From positions 2,780,001-2,844,000 of the forward strand of contig CATNEN010000025.1 in NCBI GenBank assembly GCA_950097015.1: a DNA stretch of 64,000 nucleotides, in the 5' to 3' direction. Shown here in pieces: positions 33,511 to 45,469 of the stretch. This DNA comes from Macrostomum hystrix (taxonomy: Eukaryota; Platyhelminthes; Macrostomidae). The position numbers were made by a program, and so were the translations under genes. Below the pieces are notes generated by a model. The model saw only the letters and a list, made by a program, of their open reading frames with translations. It did not search any database and was not told the origin of the DNA. How positions within the stretch are numbered: the stretch's first letter is position 1; each line of letters opens with the position of its first letter.

Positions 33511-36500
33511 CTACAATGTTTTTAATTTGTAATTTTTCAAATAAAAAAATCTGTTTTCTTTTTCCATCGGGTTTACAAGCGGAGGGAAAGCAAATTGGCC
33601 TCTCGCACCAAGGTCCCTGAGCTCGATTCCACGGCGATGCCTGGGCCGTAGTGAGAGTGTACACTGCCTGAGGATGAGAAAGTCAGGGCAGATCATGTAC
33701 ACATATGCGTGAGAGTGTGAGAGTGTGCATATATAAGAGAAAAATATATGCACAAAAAGATAAATGGCAATGACACCCAATAACCCATTTGGGCCAGATG
33801 TACTGGACTGGAAGCAAACAAAGACTTATTTCTAATAAGCCCTAAAGAAAACTCACCTTGGCTAGTTCGCCTGCTTGCGTCAGCCACTGGGTCACGTGAC
33901 CGGTGCCAGGATAACGACCTAGCGGGCTGTCTTTCTGATGGCCCTCCGGATCAGCCAGCAGATTCAGCGTCTGCTTCAGCTGGCTGTCGCCTTCGCCGTC
34001 CTCGGCTACGGCGAGGCATCGCCTTAGTGCATCGCACACTCGCCTGTAGGCCTCGACGCGGCCCGGACGCCAGCTGATGCGCCAGCTGATGCTCCGACTG
34101 TGGAAACAATTCGGCAACGTCGAGTCGACGGCTAAGCCGCGCGAATTCAAAACCCGAAGGTGAACGGCGAATCGGTTGTCCAGTCGACGACAGGCGACAA
34201 CCTGAGCCAGGAAGCCGGGAGCCGTCGACTGCAGAGTCGACATGGACACAGTCTGGCCAGATCGCGGACAGTTGAAGTCCTGCGACAACGATGCCGACTC
34301 GCACGACAACCAAAACTCGGATGCAGACGACGATGCTCTTTCATCGGCATCTCCTAGATCTTCGACGTCGCCACTGCCATCAACAATGGACAAGTCCAAG
34401 CAGAAGCCGGAGATGCTGACTGTCGGATAAGAACTTTTATTACGCAGAAATTCTTCGCAAGCTAACAAGCTGGCGACGCGAAGATAGCGATGGATCGGCG
34501 AATCAGTAGCCGCAGTCTCGCCCATGCCATCAATCGTCGAAGTAGCCACATCATCGCCAAGGGTGATAACGAATTCGAAATCGCGCATTAGCGGCCGCAG
34601 TTGCTGCTCGAAAAATCGTTTAGCATCACTGGCGCCGTCGCTTTCGCCGTCGCCGTCACTTTCGACTTCGCCGTCGCCGTCGCCTTCGCCATGAATGGAG
34701 CCCAACAGAATCCAGCAGTGCCAGGCGCCAGCGGCATTTAACAGTTCAACGGTGCTAGTTGACGTCGGAAAAGCCGACGGAGATGACAAATTTAATAGGC
34801 GCCGAGCGGTCCCTGCTTCGAGTCCCAGACGTCGCAGGGAGGTCAGGAGTTCGAGTCGAATAAGCGGCTGGCTGGAGACGATCGTTTCATTCACGAGGGT
34901 CAAGGCGTCTGCAATGTCAGCCAAGACGGATGCTGGCAGCGTTCTTGGCATCGAGAGCAGCAGCAGACGATCCAGCAGAGCTAGCAGGCGCTCTGTCAGT
35001 TCTGCCTTCACTGATGATGAATCATTTTCTGCCAATTGGCGCAGAACGGCGACAAAAAATCTCGGCGAAGCTACGTCGATAGCCTGATCGAGGCACTGCA
35101 GCGTCGGCTCCGGGCTTAGCATTTGCGACGAAGTCACAAGCATCGGATCCACGAATTCGCCGATTTCGTCAATAGTTGGCTGATCATTGCAGTCTTCGGA
35201 AACCTTAAGAATGAAAAGACAGTGCGTGATCTGATTTGTACTTTTATTTGCACAGTAGGCTAGCGGTCTTGGCGCAGCGCTTTACCTGAGCCAATTCTCA
35301 ATAGTGACTACTCGCTCTACCGAGAAGTGGCTCAGGCGCCAGCACCAGACCCTCTGGAGCGGCTACGACAATTACAGGCAAGCCCGATCCGCGATGCCTG
35401 GAATTAACCGGAAAGTCTCTCAAGAGAACTGACCTCAGGGAGATGTCCATCATAGGTAGTAGTAAGCCAGTAGTAAGTAATTACCTGGGGCACTTCTTCT
35501 GTCCATTTGTTGACGTCCACCACGTCGAGATAGCCGACTCCGGCAGCCTGGGCGCGGCCGGTCGAAGGCTGCAGCACAAACAGTTCCGCTTCGATGAGCG
35601 GCACTTTGCGAACCCGCGTCGATCGACTACGGCGCCGATCTCCGGGCAGATCGAATCTTTGAAGATCAACGCTGACAGAAATTAACTGAAAGGCGTCGGC
35701 AATGTCGCTGTCCTTCAGCCAGACGAATGTTCCGCGATGGCTTCCTCGATACAGCTGCAGCGAGCGCTCCGAGAGGTCCAGGCTGTAGTCCTGGCCGAGG
35801 CGATGCTGACGGCGGCAGTTGAGCTGGCCGGAGAACAGGTAGGCACGGACACTGTCCGGTGGTAGGGGCGCAGCCGTGCACAGACTGAATGGGCGAAGGA
35901 ACAGCAGCGCCAGGCAGAGCTGATCGGGCAGCCGCAGAACTAGGAGGCTGAGTGGCGATGGATGAAGGGAAAAATATTGCGCAACTTTCAAGGGTTAAAA
36001 AAATATAATCAGAATCCCAATCCATGTAGATCCAAATCCAACAGATCCCAATCCAATCAGATCCCAATCCATGTAGATCCCAATCCAATCAGATCCCAAT
36101 CCAATCAAATCCCAATCTAAACAGATTCAAAATATCCGAAAAATATAACAATCCGACCAAATCCCATCAACACACATCCCACTTTTGCCAGATCCCAAAT
36201 TCGAATCAGAATCCAATTCGAATAGCATCCCAATTCAATCCGATCCCAACGCAACGCACCATCTCGGGTGCCTGGCCAGAGCTCTCAGCAGGTGAGCCCA
36301 ATCAAAGCTGGCCTGGTCGAAGCGAAAGTACAGCTGCCAGCGGCAGTCGACCCCGGCTAGGCCGAAGGCGGTCCGGTCGTCCGACCGTATCAGCAGGCGC
36401 GACTTGTTCAAAGCATTGAGAACCAGCGGAGCGGGCAGGCCGATCTCGCGAATGGCCACTCGCTTCTGGTCGAGGCTGAAGCGGCCGAAATCTACGAAGT

Positions 36501-39500
36501 CCGCGTAATTGTGGCGCAGCATGATCCTGGCGTCTGGGGTAGCAGATAATGAAGTGGCTGCTCAGATTCGGAAAACGGCTAAAACTGCTGATAAACCCGT
36601 GTGATGGTCACTGAGAATTTTGCAGGCGTAGCTTGCAAAGCAGATGAATAGGGGAAGGGAAGAAGTCTAAACTTGCCAGTGCGGGGCAGAGGGAAGAGGA
36701 GGACAGGCGAAGAGGACAGGGTAAGAGGACAGGGTAAGAGGACATGGGAAGAGGACAGGGTAAGAGGACATGGGAAGAGGACAGGGTAAGAGGACAGGGT
36801 AAGAGGACATGGGAAGAGGACAGGGTAAGAGGACATGGGAAGAGGACAGGGTAAGAGGACATGGGAAGAGGACAGGGTAAGAGGACAGGGTAAGAGGACA
36901 TGGGAAGAGGACAGGGTAAGAGGACAGAATAAGAGGACAGGGTAAGAGGACAGGGTAAGAGGACAGCGTAGGAGGATAGGCGAAGAGGACAGGGTAAGAG
37001 GACAGGGTAAGAGGACAGGCGAAGAGGACAGGGTAAGAGGACAGGGTAAGAGGACAGGGTAAGAGGAGCGAGGAAAGCAAGCTCCGAGGGAAAGGCAGGG
37101 GAGAAGGGAATGGGGGTCGGTCAGGGAAAGTTAGGTATTGGAGGTCCTATTGGCCTCAGGCTAGGCAGCCCCACTCGTCCCATAGGCCACGAACAGAATC
37201 GTTGTGCCTACTGCCATAGTAGCCTACTGCCGTGAGTAGCGCAATGCGCATTAAACTCCTAGCTTTGGTAGCAGTTGTCGAGAAGTTCTAGGCTATATAT
37301 ATCTAGTCAGAGAAATGCGGAAAGCCTATAGGCAAAGCGGAAAGGATCTAAGGTAGTGCCTAGAGATGATTTCGCGACCTAGGGAGATTGTATAACTTAA
37401 AAAAAAATTGGCTGGCTGAAATACACAGCTAAAATAAAAATAAAGGTCGGTGACCACCGACGTTGGAGACGACGCAGGTACATTCGGGTGACATGCTGAT
37501 AAATTTTGAAGGCCTGGCAAGGCCGCACTGGGGCGCAGTGCTAATTCGTGTATAGGGGTGTGAAATACACTTGTGCTTATGGGATATCTCGACTGTCTGA
37601 AGGGTCTGAAGCGATTTGATTCTTGCTTCAGTAGATGCGCAAAAATATAGGTATTTAGGATCACAATCTATAGGACTTGGGTATTTAACATAATCATCTA
37701 TTGTACTTCAGATGAACGGAAAATGGGATTTGGGATAGAAAGTGATGGGATGGCACCCACCCTCCAGCGAGTCGCAGCGAGACCGGCAGAAATCCCAGAC
37801 GAACTGAAATTTGCTGAACTCGCCAAGGCGACCGAAATCTTCTCGACAGCTCAGCAGCTCGGCGACAAACTCGGACCTCACCGACTCCACCGTCAGCATC
37901 GAATTGTTGGCCGCTCCGTCTTGTGACTTCCCTGCTGACGATCTCCGGATGGCTTGGTAGGCCAGAGACCTGTATGGCAACAACAGAACAGGTGACTCGA
38001 AATAATTTAAGCGAATTTTAAGTATCAGGGGACAAGGAACACTGATTAATCTGAGGAACTGGATTACTGAATCCTCAAAAGATTATCCCGGATTACTGAA
38101 GCTACACATGAGGACTTGGGATTATTTTAGATTTACCTGAGGATGTGGGATTATTGTAGATTTACATGAGGATGTGGGATTATTGAAGATTTACCTGAGG
38201 ATGTGGGATTATTGTAGATTTACATGAGCATGTGGGATTATTTTAGATTTACCTGAGGATGTGGGATTATTGTAGATTTACCTGAGGATGTGGGATTATT
38301 GTAGATTTACCTGAGGATGTGGGATTATTGTAGACTTACCTGAGGATGTGGGATTATTGTAGACTTACCTGAGGATGTGGGATTATTGTAGACTTACCTG
38401 AGGATGTGGGATTATTGAATATTTACCTGAGGATGTGGGATTATTTTAGATTTACATGAGGATGTTGGATTAGTGTAGCTTAAACTAAAGATTTGGGATT
38501 ATAGTAGATTTACCTGAGGATTTAAGAGCATTGTAGCTACACTTTTTTATCTGGAAAGGTATGTTTTAACTCACCTTCGAATTTCGCGACCATTGAGCAC
38601 CATTTTTTGCCAGACAAATTTGTCAGCGCATTGTTTTGCTTCGGATTGCCCCTTCAGCAGCTCTTTTTCCAAGGCTATCAGTTTATCAGACGGAATTGCT
38701 TCGCCCGACTTTGCGGCATCAATTGCCCGCGAGAACATACACCCGAGCTGTCGGCACTGTTCAGCCTCCGGTCCGAGCAGATCTGCCCAGTCCCTGTACA
38801 GCCTGTCAATGTCTGATATGATTCTCTGATTAGCATTCTGAGCTGCAAAATAGCTCAACAAATCCAGCCTAGCTAGCTGATCGCTTCTGATTGATTTTGT
38901 TGAATTGATTGCTGCTGGATAGTCGTAGGGTTTTACCTGCTGTTTGGGTACGAGATCTGAAAGCAGCGGAGCGGAAATGTTTGCCTAGATACCAGAAAAC
39001 TAAATACCGATCCTCATATATACACCCTACAGTCTCACGGGGATCCAAATCTACCTTCCTCAATAAGATCACAATCTACCTTCCTCAATAAGATCCCAAA
39101 TCTACCTTCTTTAATAAGATCCCAATCTACCTTCCTCAATAAGATCCCAATATACCTTCCTCAAAAAGATCCCAATATACCTTCCTCAATAAGATCCCAA
39201 TCTAACTTTCCTAATAAGATCCCAATCTACCTTCCTCAATAAGATCCCAATCTAACTTTCCTAATAAGATCCCAATCCACCTTCCTCAATAAGATCCCAA
39301 TCTAACTTTACTAATAAGATCCCAATCTACCTTCCTCAATACGATCCTAATCTACCTTCCTCAATACGATCACAATCTACATTCTCACTTGGAACCCAAT
39401 CTAAATTCTCACCTGGATCCCAATCTAAATTCTCACTTGGATCCCAATCTACATTCTCACCTGGATCCCAATCTACATTCTCACCTGGATCCCAATCTAA

Positions 39501-42500
39501 ATTTTCACTTGGATCCCAATCTACATTCTCACCTGGATCCCAATCTAAATTTTCACTTGGATCCCAATCTACATTCTCACCTGGATCCCAATCTAAATTC
39601 TCACTTGGATCCCAATCTACATTCTCACCTGGATCCCAATCTAAATTCTCACTTGGATCCCAATCTACATTCTCACCTGGATCCCAATCTACATTCTCAC
39701 TTGGATCCCAATCTACATTCTCACCTGGATCCCAATATACATTCTCACCTGGATCCCAATATACATTCTCACCTGGATCCCAATCTACATTCTCACCTGG
39801 ATCCCAATCTACATTCTCACCTGGATCCCAGCACACAAAGTACTGATCCCCATCCAGATCGGAGCCGGCAATTTCCCCCGGATGCGGTCGCGGCCCAGTG
39901 ACAGGAAACACTATGCAATCAACCAGGTGAGACAGATTAGCTAATCCCGGATTATCCTCGTCTGTGACAGCGCGCAGCACTCGAACATCGCCGAGCAGAT
40001 AGCAGGGATTTTTCGACACCAATACTCGGCCGCGCAGGCTTACGTAGCGGCCTCTGTCGACAGTGATTCGCAGCTCGCAGCCCATCGCTGCCAGGAACTC
40101 TTCGTCGACGTCGTCGCCACTGCCAAAGGCACCATGGCAGATGCGACGCGCCAGCTCTGGACTAACGCCGCCGCAGCCGTCGGTAAAACAGTGGCGCCTA
40201 TTACTGTCATAAATGTCGTCGGCCTTGAGTAGCCATTCTGGCTCGACAGTCACACGAGTTAGTCGGACAGCGCTGAACAATAGGCCGGTTCGAGACAGAC
40301 GCTTTGAAGCACTGCTTATCTTCTAGAGAGGCGAAAATGGACAGTGAATCACTTAATGCGACTGAGAACTGAGAAGTGACTCACAGTGATTGCATACGAG
40401 AGTGAGTCATTTAAATTTGATCAGTGAGTGACACAATGCCGGTTGGATCAGAAATTAAATCACCGTGACTAGATCTGAGAGTGATTCAAATTTAACAGCC
40501 CAATTTATGATGACTTAAACCAGGCATCTATGAATCCATTCCAACCTGGAATTCACCCAATTTGGCCAGCGCCGCCTCGACCTCATCGGCGGTGCCGCGC
40601 CACAGGTAGCACTTGCGCTGCTTCAAACCGCCGGAGCTGCAGCCGAGAAAAGCCACCGACTGGCCGGCAACCATGAGCTGGCGTTTGTCGCCGCCTAGCA
40701 GCATAGCTCGAACACTGGATTCTGGCACTTTAGCGTCGAACTGCATCACCAGGAGCTTGTCGGCGCCTTCAGCAGCAATAAATCGATTCTCTTCGGCGCC
40801 CTGCTGACCAATCAGCTGCCAGGATTGGCCAGCGTTGTGCTCCGAGATTGTCAGCGCCGGCAAACGCAGTCGGCGATGCCGCCCGAATCGTCCGGGTTGT
40901 AAAAGCAACGCTTGTTCCGTTTCCTGCGAATAATTTATGGGGTTACTAGATTAATAGGTAGTAATTAGAATAGGAATTATTGTATACACAGATTTTACCT
41001 GCACGCAGGCACACACTCACACAGGGTGTGTACATCTGCCCGTGTCCGTCTCATCGTCAGGCAGTGTACACTCTCACTGTGCCTTGGAGGTTGGCCCTCA
41101 AGGGCGTTAAATTGCACCACATGCTCCCCAAGCATTTTCTCCGCGGCTGCACACTCATATAAAATTTTTCAATAAATGTCCTAATAAGTGTCAGTGTAAG
41201 TTAAGTATTAATGTACAGCTGTTCAGTCCATGGACTAGGGGGACACCGCCGACTAAATTTAAACCCTGATGCTGGTACCCAATTTATATTTGGGGAGACT
41301 TAAGCACTGTGGGAAATAATTTGCTTTAGGTGTTCTGTAAGAAAGGTCAGCAGTTCGAACCTTCAGTAAGACACTTAATTATCTGGTACTGCAGATCACC
41401 CAGATGTAAAATGGGTACGAGCATCAGCTAATGTGGCGGCCACCCCAGTCCATGGACTGAGCAGTTGTACACAGCGTTTGGAAACGCAGCGCAATAGTTG
41501 CGGCTGTGGCATTGGCTGTAAATCAGAGCCAATTAGAGGGGCTAGTGAGAGTGAGTAGGTTGTATATATAAGACAAAAATATATGATTTATCACCTGAGG
41601 CGGATCCACATAGAATGCCAAGTTGACAATGTCACTCAATGTTGATTCTGAATTTTTACATTTTCTCTGCTTTCCTTTGCTGTCGGCGTAGTGGTTCAAT
41701 GTGGAAGTCGGCAATGGAAATTCGCCGTCAATCGCGCGCCGCAATGACCTGCGATATAATTTATGAAGGCAATGTGAAAACATGCGCACCGGACATTGAG
41801 GAAGATGACAGATGGATTGATATAGCTGAAGGGGTAGAATTGGCGCTGACACTACAGGCTGGGGGTAGAATTGGCGCTGACACTACAGGCTGGGGGTAGA
41901 ATTGGCGCTGACACTACAGGTCGGGGGGTAGAATTGGCGCTGACACTACAGGCTGGGGGTAGAATTGGCGCTGGCACTACAGGTCGGGGGGGTAGAATTG
42001 GCGCTGACACTACAGGTCGGGGGGTAGAATTGGCGCTGACACTACAGGTCGGGGGGTAGAATTGGCGCTGACACTACAGGCTGGGGGTAGAATTGGCGCT
42101 GACACTACAGGTCGGGGGGGTAGAATTGGCGCTGACACTACAGGTCGGGGGGTAGAATTGGCGCTGACACTACAGGCCGGGGGGTAGAATTGGCACTGAC
42201 AGTACAGGTCGTGGGTAGAATTGGCACTGACAGTACAGGTCGGGGGTAGAATTGGCACTGACAGTACAGGTCGGGGGTAGAATTGGCGCTGACATTGGGC
42301 TGTGAACAGCTTTTCAGTCCATGGACTGGGGAGACGCCACAGCCAGCCCCAATTATTTATTACCCCAGTTAATGCTGGTGCCCATTTACATATGTAAGAG
42401 CTGGGTGAACTGAAGAAATGCAGAGTTAAGTGTCTTGCTAAAGGACCCAAAATGCTCGAATGGAGTCGGGAATCGAACCCCCGACTTTCAAGTCGCTAGT

Positions 42501-43058
42501 CGCTAGATCTAACAACTAGGCTACAGCCTTCTACGAGGTAGGGGTGGGGTCAAGAACTCACTCAACAGCAGCGGCCAGCCCGCTGTCCGTCAGTTCGTCC
42601 ACAGTCAGCGTCATGTACGGCACATTAAACTGGCGACATGCCAGGTGGAATCTATCGCCGTAATTAGCATCAGCCTGGGCGTCTGTGGATGGGGAGAATG
42701 GGGAGAAAATCAGGACTACTAGAGAGGAGCGATAGAGTGTGACACTCTCGACTAGGCTGGGACAGTCCCCAGCCAAGGCCGCCGAGAGCCGCCTCTTGAA
42801 GCTGTAATCATCGAGACCAGCCAGGTGCAGCAGCAGCAGGTCGATAGCCGAGTGCAGGCTGGCAAAGTCTGGTACCAGATTGTCCTCTTGTCGGCGAATA
42901 TCGGCTAAAGTCGACTGGAAATCAATTGGCGACGAAGTTGGCGAGGGTCGACTAATGACTCGCCGACGACAGCGACGAAAAATGTCTGCCTCGCGAAAGG
43001 CGGTCAGCAGAGTCCGCTGCTGCTGATCTAATCGTCGGCCGCAGACGATGAGACGCAT
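31420..43058 (-). CDS. RNA-dependent RNA polymerase fused to a superfamily-1 helicase
   Basis: Ten exons: 43058-42562, 41748-41595, 40923-40546, 40322-39821, 38956-38575, 37969-37761, 36533-36260, 35947-35485, 35203-33857, 33510-31420. They sum to 6297 nt, 2098 residues, and the phases agree at all nine junctions (2, 0, 0, 1, 2, 1, 2, 0, 0). Residues 344-637 are the RNAi-type RdRP core: [25 protein letters not shown] and catalytic [10 protein letters not shown] (DLDGD at 498-502), then [15 protein letters not shown]. Residues about 640-1400 are unrecognised. Residues 1403-1855 are an SF1 helicase of the UPF1/ZNFX1/SETX kind. Residues 1860-2098 are a 12-residue Gly/Arg repeat. In the family, RdRP makes secondary small-RNA precursors. 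The ATG at 43058 is the first plausible start, after a CAG that could be an acceptor. Upstream exons and a two-gene alternative are not excluded. Confidence 0.8.
31431..32110 (-). repeat. 36-bp coding minisatellite ([12 protein letters not shown] repeats)
   Basis: About 19 units with core CTAGGGACATTGTGTCCACC. The right-hand units are more diverged, so growth has been at the 3' end of the gene. The unit length keeps the helicase frame. Confidence 0.96.
33565..33745 (+). mobile_element. SINE family B copy in RdRP-helicase intron 9
   Basis: Shares GCCTCTCGCACCAAGGTCCC, box B-like GAGCTCGATTCC and the GAGAGTGTACACTGCCTGA body with the minus-strand copy at 63485-63737. Confidence 0.7.
33857..35203 (-). 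CDS. Fusion gene exon 9: unassigned linker region
   Basis: 449 residues (954-1402), open throughout. It holds leucine-rich helical stretches ([15 protein letters not shown]), an acidic low-complexity run ([18 protein letters not shown]) and a basic segment before the helicase. I recognise no domain. Position and phase place it directly before the helicase exon. It may correspond to the poorly conserved N-terminal part of SETX/ZNFX-type helicases. Confidence 0.75.
35998..36240. repeat. Short repeat (ATCCCAATCCAATCAG) in intron 7
   Basis: Irregular 16-bp repeats. In transcript sense they begin within about 10 nt of the exon 7 donor (36259). Confidence 0.85.
36534..37760. other. Intron 6 of the RdRP-helicase gene
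   Basis: 1.2 kb intron containing the 13-bp array at 36705-37065 and unique-looking sequence. No further exon is supported. Confidence 0.6.
36705..37065. repeat. 13-bp minisatellite (AGAGGACAGGGTA)
   Basis: About 28 copies, several with ATGGGA in place of AGGGTA. Confidence 0.96.
38080..38530. repeat. 29-bp minisatellite carrying CAG|GTAAAT in each unit
   Basis: Core GAGGATGTGGGATTATTGTA plus GATTTACCT. On the sense strand most units contain CTCAGGTAAATC, a donor-like site. It starts about 50 nt after the exon 5 donor. Confidence 0.95.
38575..38956 (-). CDS. RdRP exon 5: end of the polymerase domain
   Basis: Starts at the TTTCAG acceptor (38957-38958) and ends at a GTGAGT donor. After PYDYPA it has the family's C-terminal stretch, [22 protein letters not shown], the counterpart of the conserved LAxLHSxAVDxxKTG segment of cellular RdRPs. 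Confidence 0.85.
39055..39370. repeat. 24-25-bp minisatellite (AAGATCCCAATCTACCTTCC)
   Basis: About 12 copies between the exon 5 acceptor and the junction-derived array. Probably a diverged relative of that array, since both share GATCCCAATCTAC. Confidence 0.93.
39380..39835. repeat. 24-bp array made of the exon 4/intron 4 junction
   Basis: About 19 copies. On the sense strand the unit includes GGGATCCAGGTGAGAATG, which is identical to the true end of exon 4 plus its donor. Twelve copies keep CAG|GTGAG; seven read CAAGTGAG. The frame stays open through all of them. Confidence 0.95.
39821..40322 (-). CDS. RdRP catalytic exon (exon 4 of the fusion gene)
   Basis: Encodes residues 344-510. Family landmarks in order: [57 protein letters not shown] and [15 protein letters not shown]. 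The DLDGD aspartates that bind catalytic metal in QDE-1-type polymerases are intact. The donor follows CWDP in phase 1. The next exon supplies the rest of the codon and reads [15 protein letters not shown], matching the WDPxLxP...PxDY continuation of the family, which supports this splice. Confidence 0.93.
41005..41160 (-). mobile_element. SINE family B body without tRNA head
   Basis: Matches 63485-63640 (GTGTGTACATCTGCCC, GTGCCTTGGAGGTTGGCCCT, CTCCGCG). It lies in RdRP-helicase intron 2. Confidence 0.65.
41215..41530 (+). mobile_element. SINE family A copy
   Basis: Box B-like CAGCAGTTCGAACCTTCAG near 41350, between two CAGTCCATGGACT copies (41226 and 41449). It lies in intron 2. Confidence 0.5.
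41830..42290. repeat. 30-bp minisatellite in RdRP-helicase intron 1
   Basis: About 15 copies of GTAGAATTGGCGCTGACACT plus ACAGGTCGGGG. Confidence 0.96.
42300..42535 (-). mobile_element. tRNA-derived SINE, near complete (family A)
   Basis: On the minus strand: box A TAGCCTAGTTGTTAGA, anticodon-arm-like CGACTTGAAAGTCG, box B GGGGTTCGATTCCCGACTCC, then the body and CAGTCCATGGACTG. This is the best SINE in the window, in RdRP-helicase intron 1. Confidence 0.8.
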
Positions 43059-43059
43059 T

Positions 43060-44960
43060 TGGTTAGAGCCGGCTGCAACGGTTTTTTCAAGATCAGCAAC
43101 CGGACTCGGACAGTCGATCAAGAAAAATCGAATCAATTTATCGATCCATATTTTAATCTCTAATCGAAAAATTTTCGAGTAGGGCCTAACTAAATCTCTA
43201 TTTATAGCAAAATCGATCCGCAAAAAAACTAATATAATTATTGATCGATCGATCAATAAAAAATCATTCGTCAAGTTACTTTCGAATCTCAAAGTAGACT
43301 ATCAAATTATCGATCGATTTTCTTTATTACCAATCAAAATATCGATTGCTTTTTTAATTCACCCATCAAATTATCGATCGGCTTTAAAAATCATTTTTCT
43401 ATTTAAATCGATCAATTTTTTAAACCATCAATCAACTTATAAATAGATTATCGAAATCACCAATCAACTTATAAATAGATTATCGAAATCACCAAGCAAG
43501 TTATAAATATATTATCGAAATCACCAAGCAAGTTATAAATAGATTATGGAAATCAACAATCAACTTATAAATAGTTTCTCGAAATCAACAATCAACTTAT
43601 AAATAGATTATGGAAATCACCAATCAATTTATAAATAGATTATGGAAATCACCAATCAATTTATAAATAGATTATGGAAATCACCAATCAACTTATAAAT
43701 AGATTATGGAAATCACCAATCAACTTATAAATAGATTATGGAAATCAACAATCAACTTATAAATAGTTTCTCGAAATCAACAATCAACTTATAAATAGAT
43801 TATGGAAATCACCAATCAATTTATAAATAGATTATGGAAATCACCAATCAATTTATAAATAGATTATGGAAATCACCAATCAACTTATAAATAGATTATG
43901 GAAATCACCAATCAACTTATAAATAGATTATGGAAATCACCAATCAATTTATAAATAGATTCTCGAAATCACCAATCAATTTATAAATAGATTCTCGAAA
44001 TCACCAATCAAGTTACTGATAGATTTTCAAAATCACTTATCAAGTTACTGATAGATTTTCAAAATCACCAATCAAGTTACTGATAGATTTTCAAAATCAC
44101 AATCTACGAGTAATTATCAATCAAATTTTCAAATCACTAATTGATCAATCGATCGATTTTCAAAACCACTAATCAAAAGAATCAAACAATTATAGATTCT
44201 CGAGTAACTCAACAAATGGTTCATCGATTATAGATTAGCAAAATATAAAATCTAAATATAACCGATGTAATCGAGAACTAAAATGCTGAAATACAGCGTT
44301 CTTAAAATAGAAATCTAGTTCAAGCCTACCATTAAATATTGTGTAAATTGTTAGAAACGCAAAGTTCATTGATAGATTAAAAGAGGAACAAGTTTCTTAT
44401 AAATATAATTGTTAGACCTCAATCGGACCTAAATGTAGGTAGATATACTCGTTTTAAGTTGTGTTGTGATATTATAATTTTAACATCTGTATCCCTTTTA
44501 AATACTCTACAATAAAAACAGTAAGATCAAACAAATAATAATTTAAATACAGGGCAATTTCGCTTCAATTAATATAGCTTGCCAATGTCTATTTAGTACA
44601 CTAGAATTAACGCACTCTTAAAGTAGAGCGTCAATTAAAAGGTACAGGTGTGTTTGCGCCAATGATTAAAACGGTAAATAATTTGCGTCAAACCCAACGC
44701 CTCTAGACAAAAACTAGCAGAGAAAAAAACAAAAACAAATAATTTCAGAACAAAACAAGTGGAAGTGCAACCAAGATAAACCGATAGCGTTCTCTGTGGC
44801 AAGTGCAACCTAAGAATCTAACAAAAGGTAACAAGCATCAGCAGAATTAATAGTGCATGATTACTGGAATGCATATGTAAACTTACTTAGGAAAACTGAC
44901 ACCACTATATTTCCGTCTGATAAGTTAACTACTTCAGCAAAGCGATGGAAAAATAATAGG
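43060..44960. other. 5' flank of the RdRP-helicase gene, AT-rich
   Basis: Contains the 43440-44110 array and AT-rich sequence. The minus-strand frame extends to 43292 but its residues beyond the ATG at 43058 look like translated AT-rich DNA. I see no further exon; a promoter or trans-splice acceptor would be here. Confidence 0.45.
43440..44110. repeat. About 30-bp AT-rich minisatellite
   Basis: Core ATCAACTTATAAATAGATTA. Blocks of several units are themselves repeated (43550-43750 against 43740-43940). Confidence 0.95.
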
Positions 44961-44964
44961 GCTG

Positions 44965-45445
44965 TGGGATTTGAAGGGTTTAGGAGTGAGATATTGCTGT
45001 GGGATTTGAAGGGTTTGGGAGTGAGATGTTGCTGTGGGATTTGAAGGGTTTGGGAGTGAGATGTTGCTGTGGGATTTGAAGGGTTTGGGAGTGAGATGTT
45101 GCTGTGGGATTTGAAGGGTTTAGGAGTGAGATGTTGCTGTGGGATTTGAAGGGCTTAGCAGTGAGATATTGCTGTGGGATTTGAAGGGTTTAGCAGTAAG
45201 ATGTTGCTGTGGGATTTGAAGGGTTTAGCAGTAAGATGTTGCTGTGGGATTTGAAGGGTTTAGGAGTGAGATGTTGCTGTGGGATTTGAAGGGCTTAGCA
45301 GTGAGATGTTGCTGTGGGATTTGAAGGGTTTAGCAGTAAGATGTTGCTGTGGGATTTGAAGGGTTTAGGAGTGAGATGTTGCTGTGGGATTTGAAGGGTT
45401 TGGCAGTGAGATGTTGCTGTGGGATTTGAAGGGCTTGGCAGTGAG
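44965..45445. repeat. 35-bp minisatellite, left part
   Basis: The unit is GCTGTGGGATTTGAAGGGTT plus TGGGAGTGAGATGTT. It continues at 46785-47060 on the other side of the mariner insertion. A 60-bp non-array segment at 44908 recurs at the insertion edges. Confidence 0.96.
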
Positions 45446-45469
45446 TATTTCCGTCTGATAAGTTAACTA

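Noticed and set aside
35289-35400. Extra exon between RdRP-helicase exons 8 and 9
   Set aside because: Good-looking splice sites, but all three frames contain a stop, and exons 8 and 9 already join in phase.
39336-39820. WDPGENVD repeats as coding sequence of the RdRP
   Set aside because: Splicing at the first donor to 38956 restores the conserved WDPDLVP...PYDYP sequence in phase, so the array is treated as intron. Partial inclusion remains possible and is listed as a finding.
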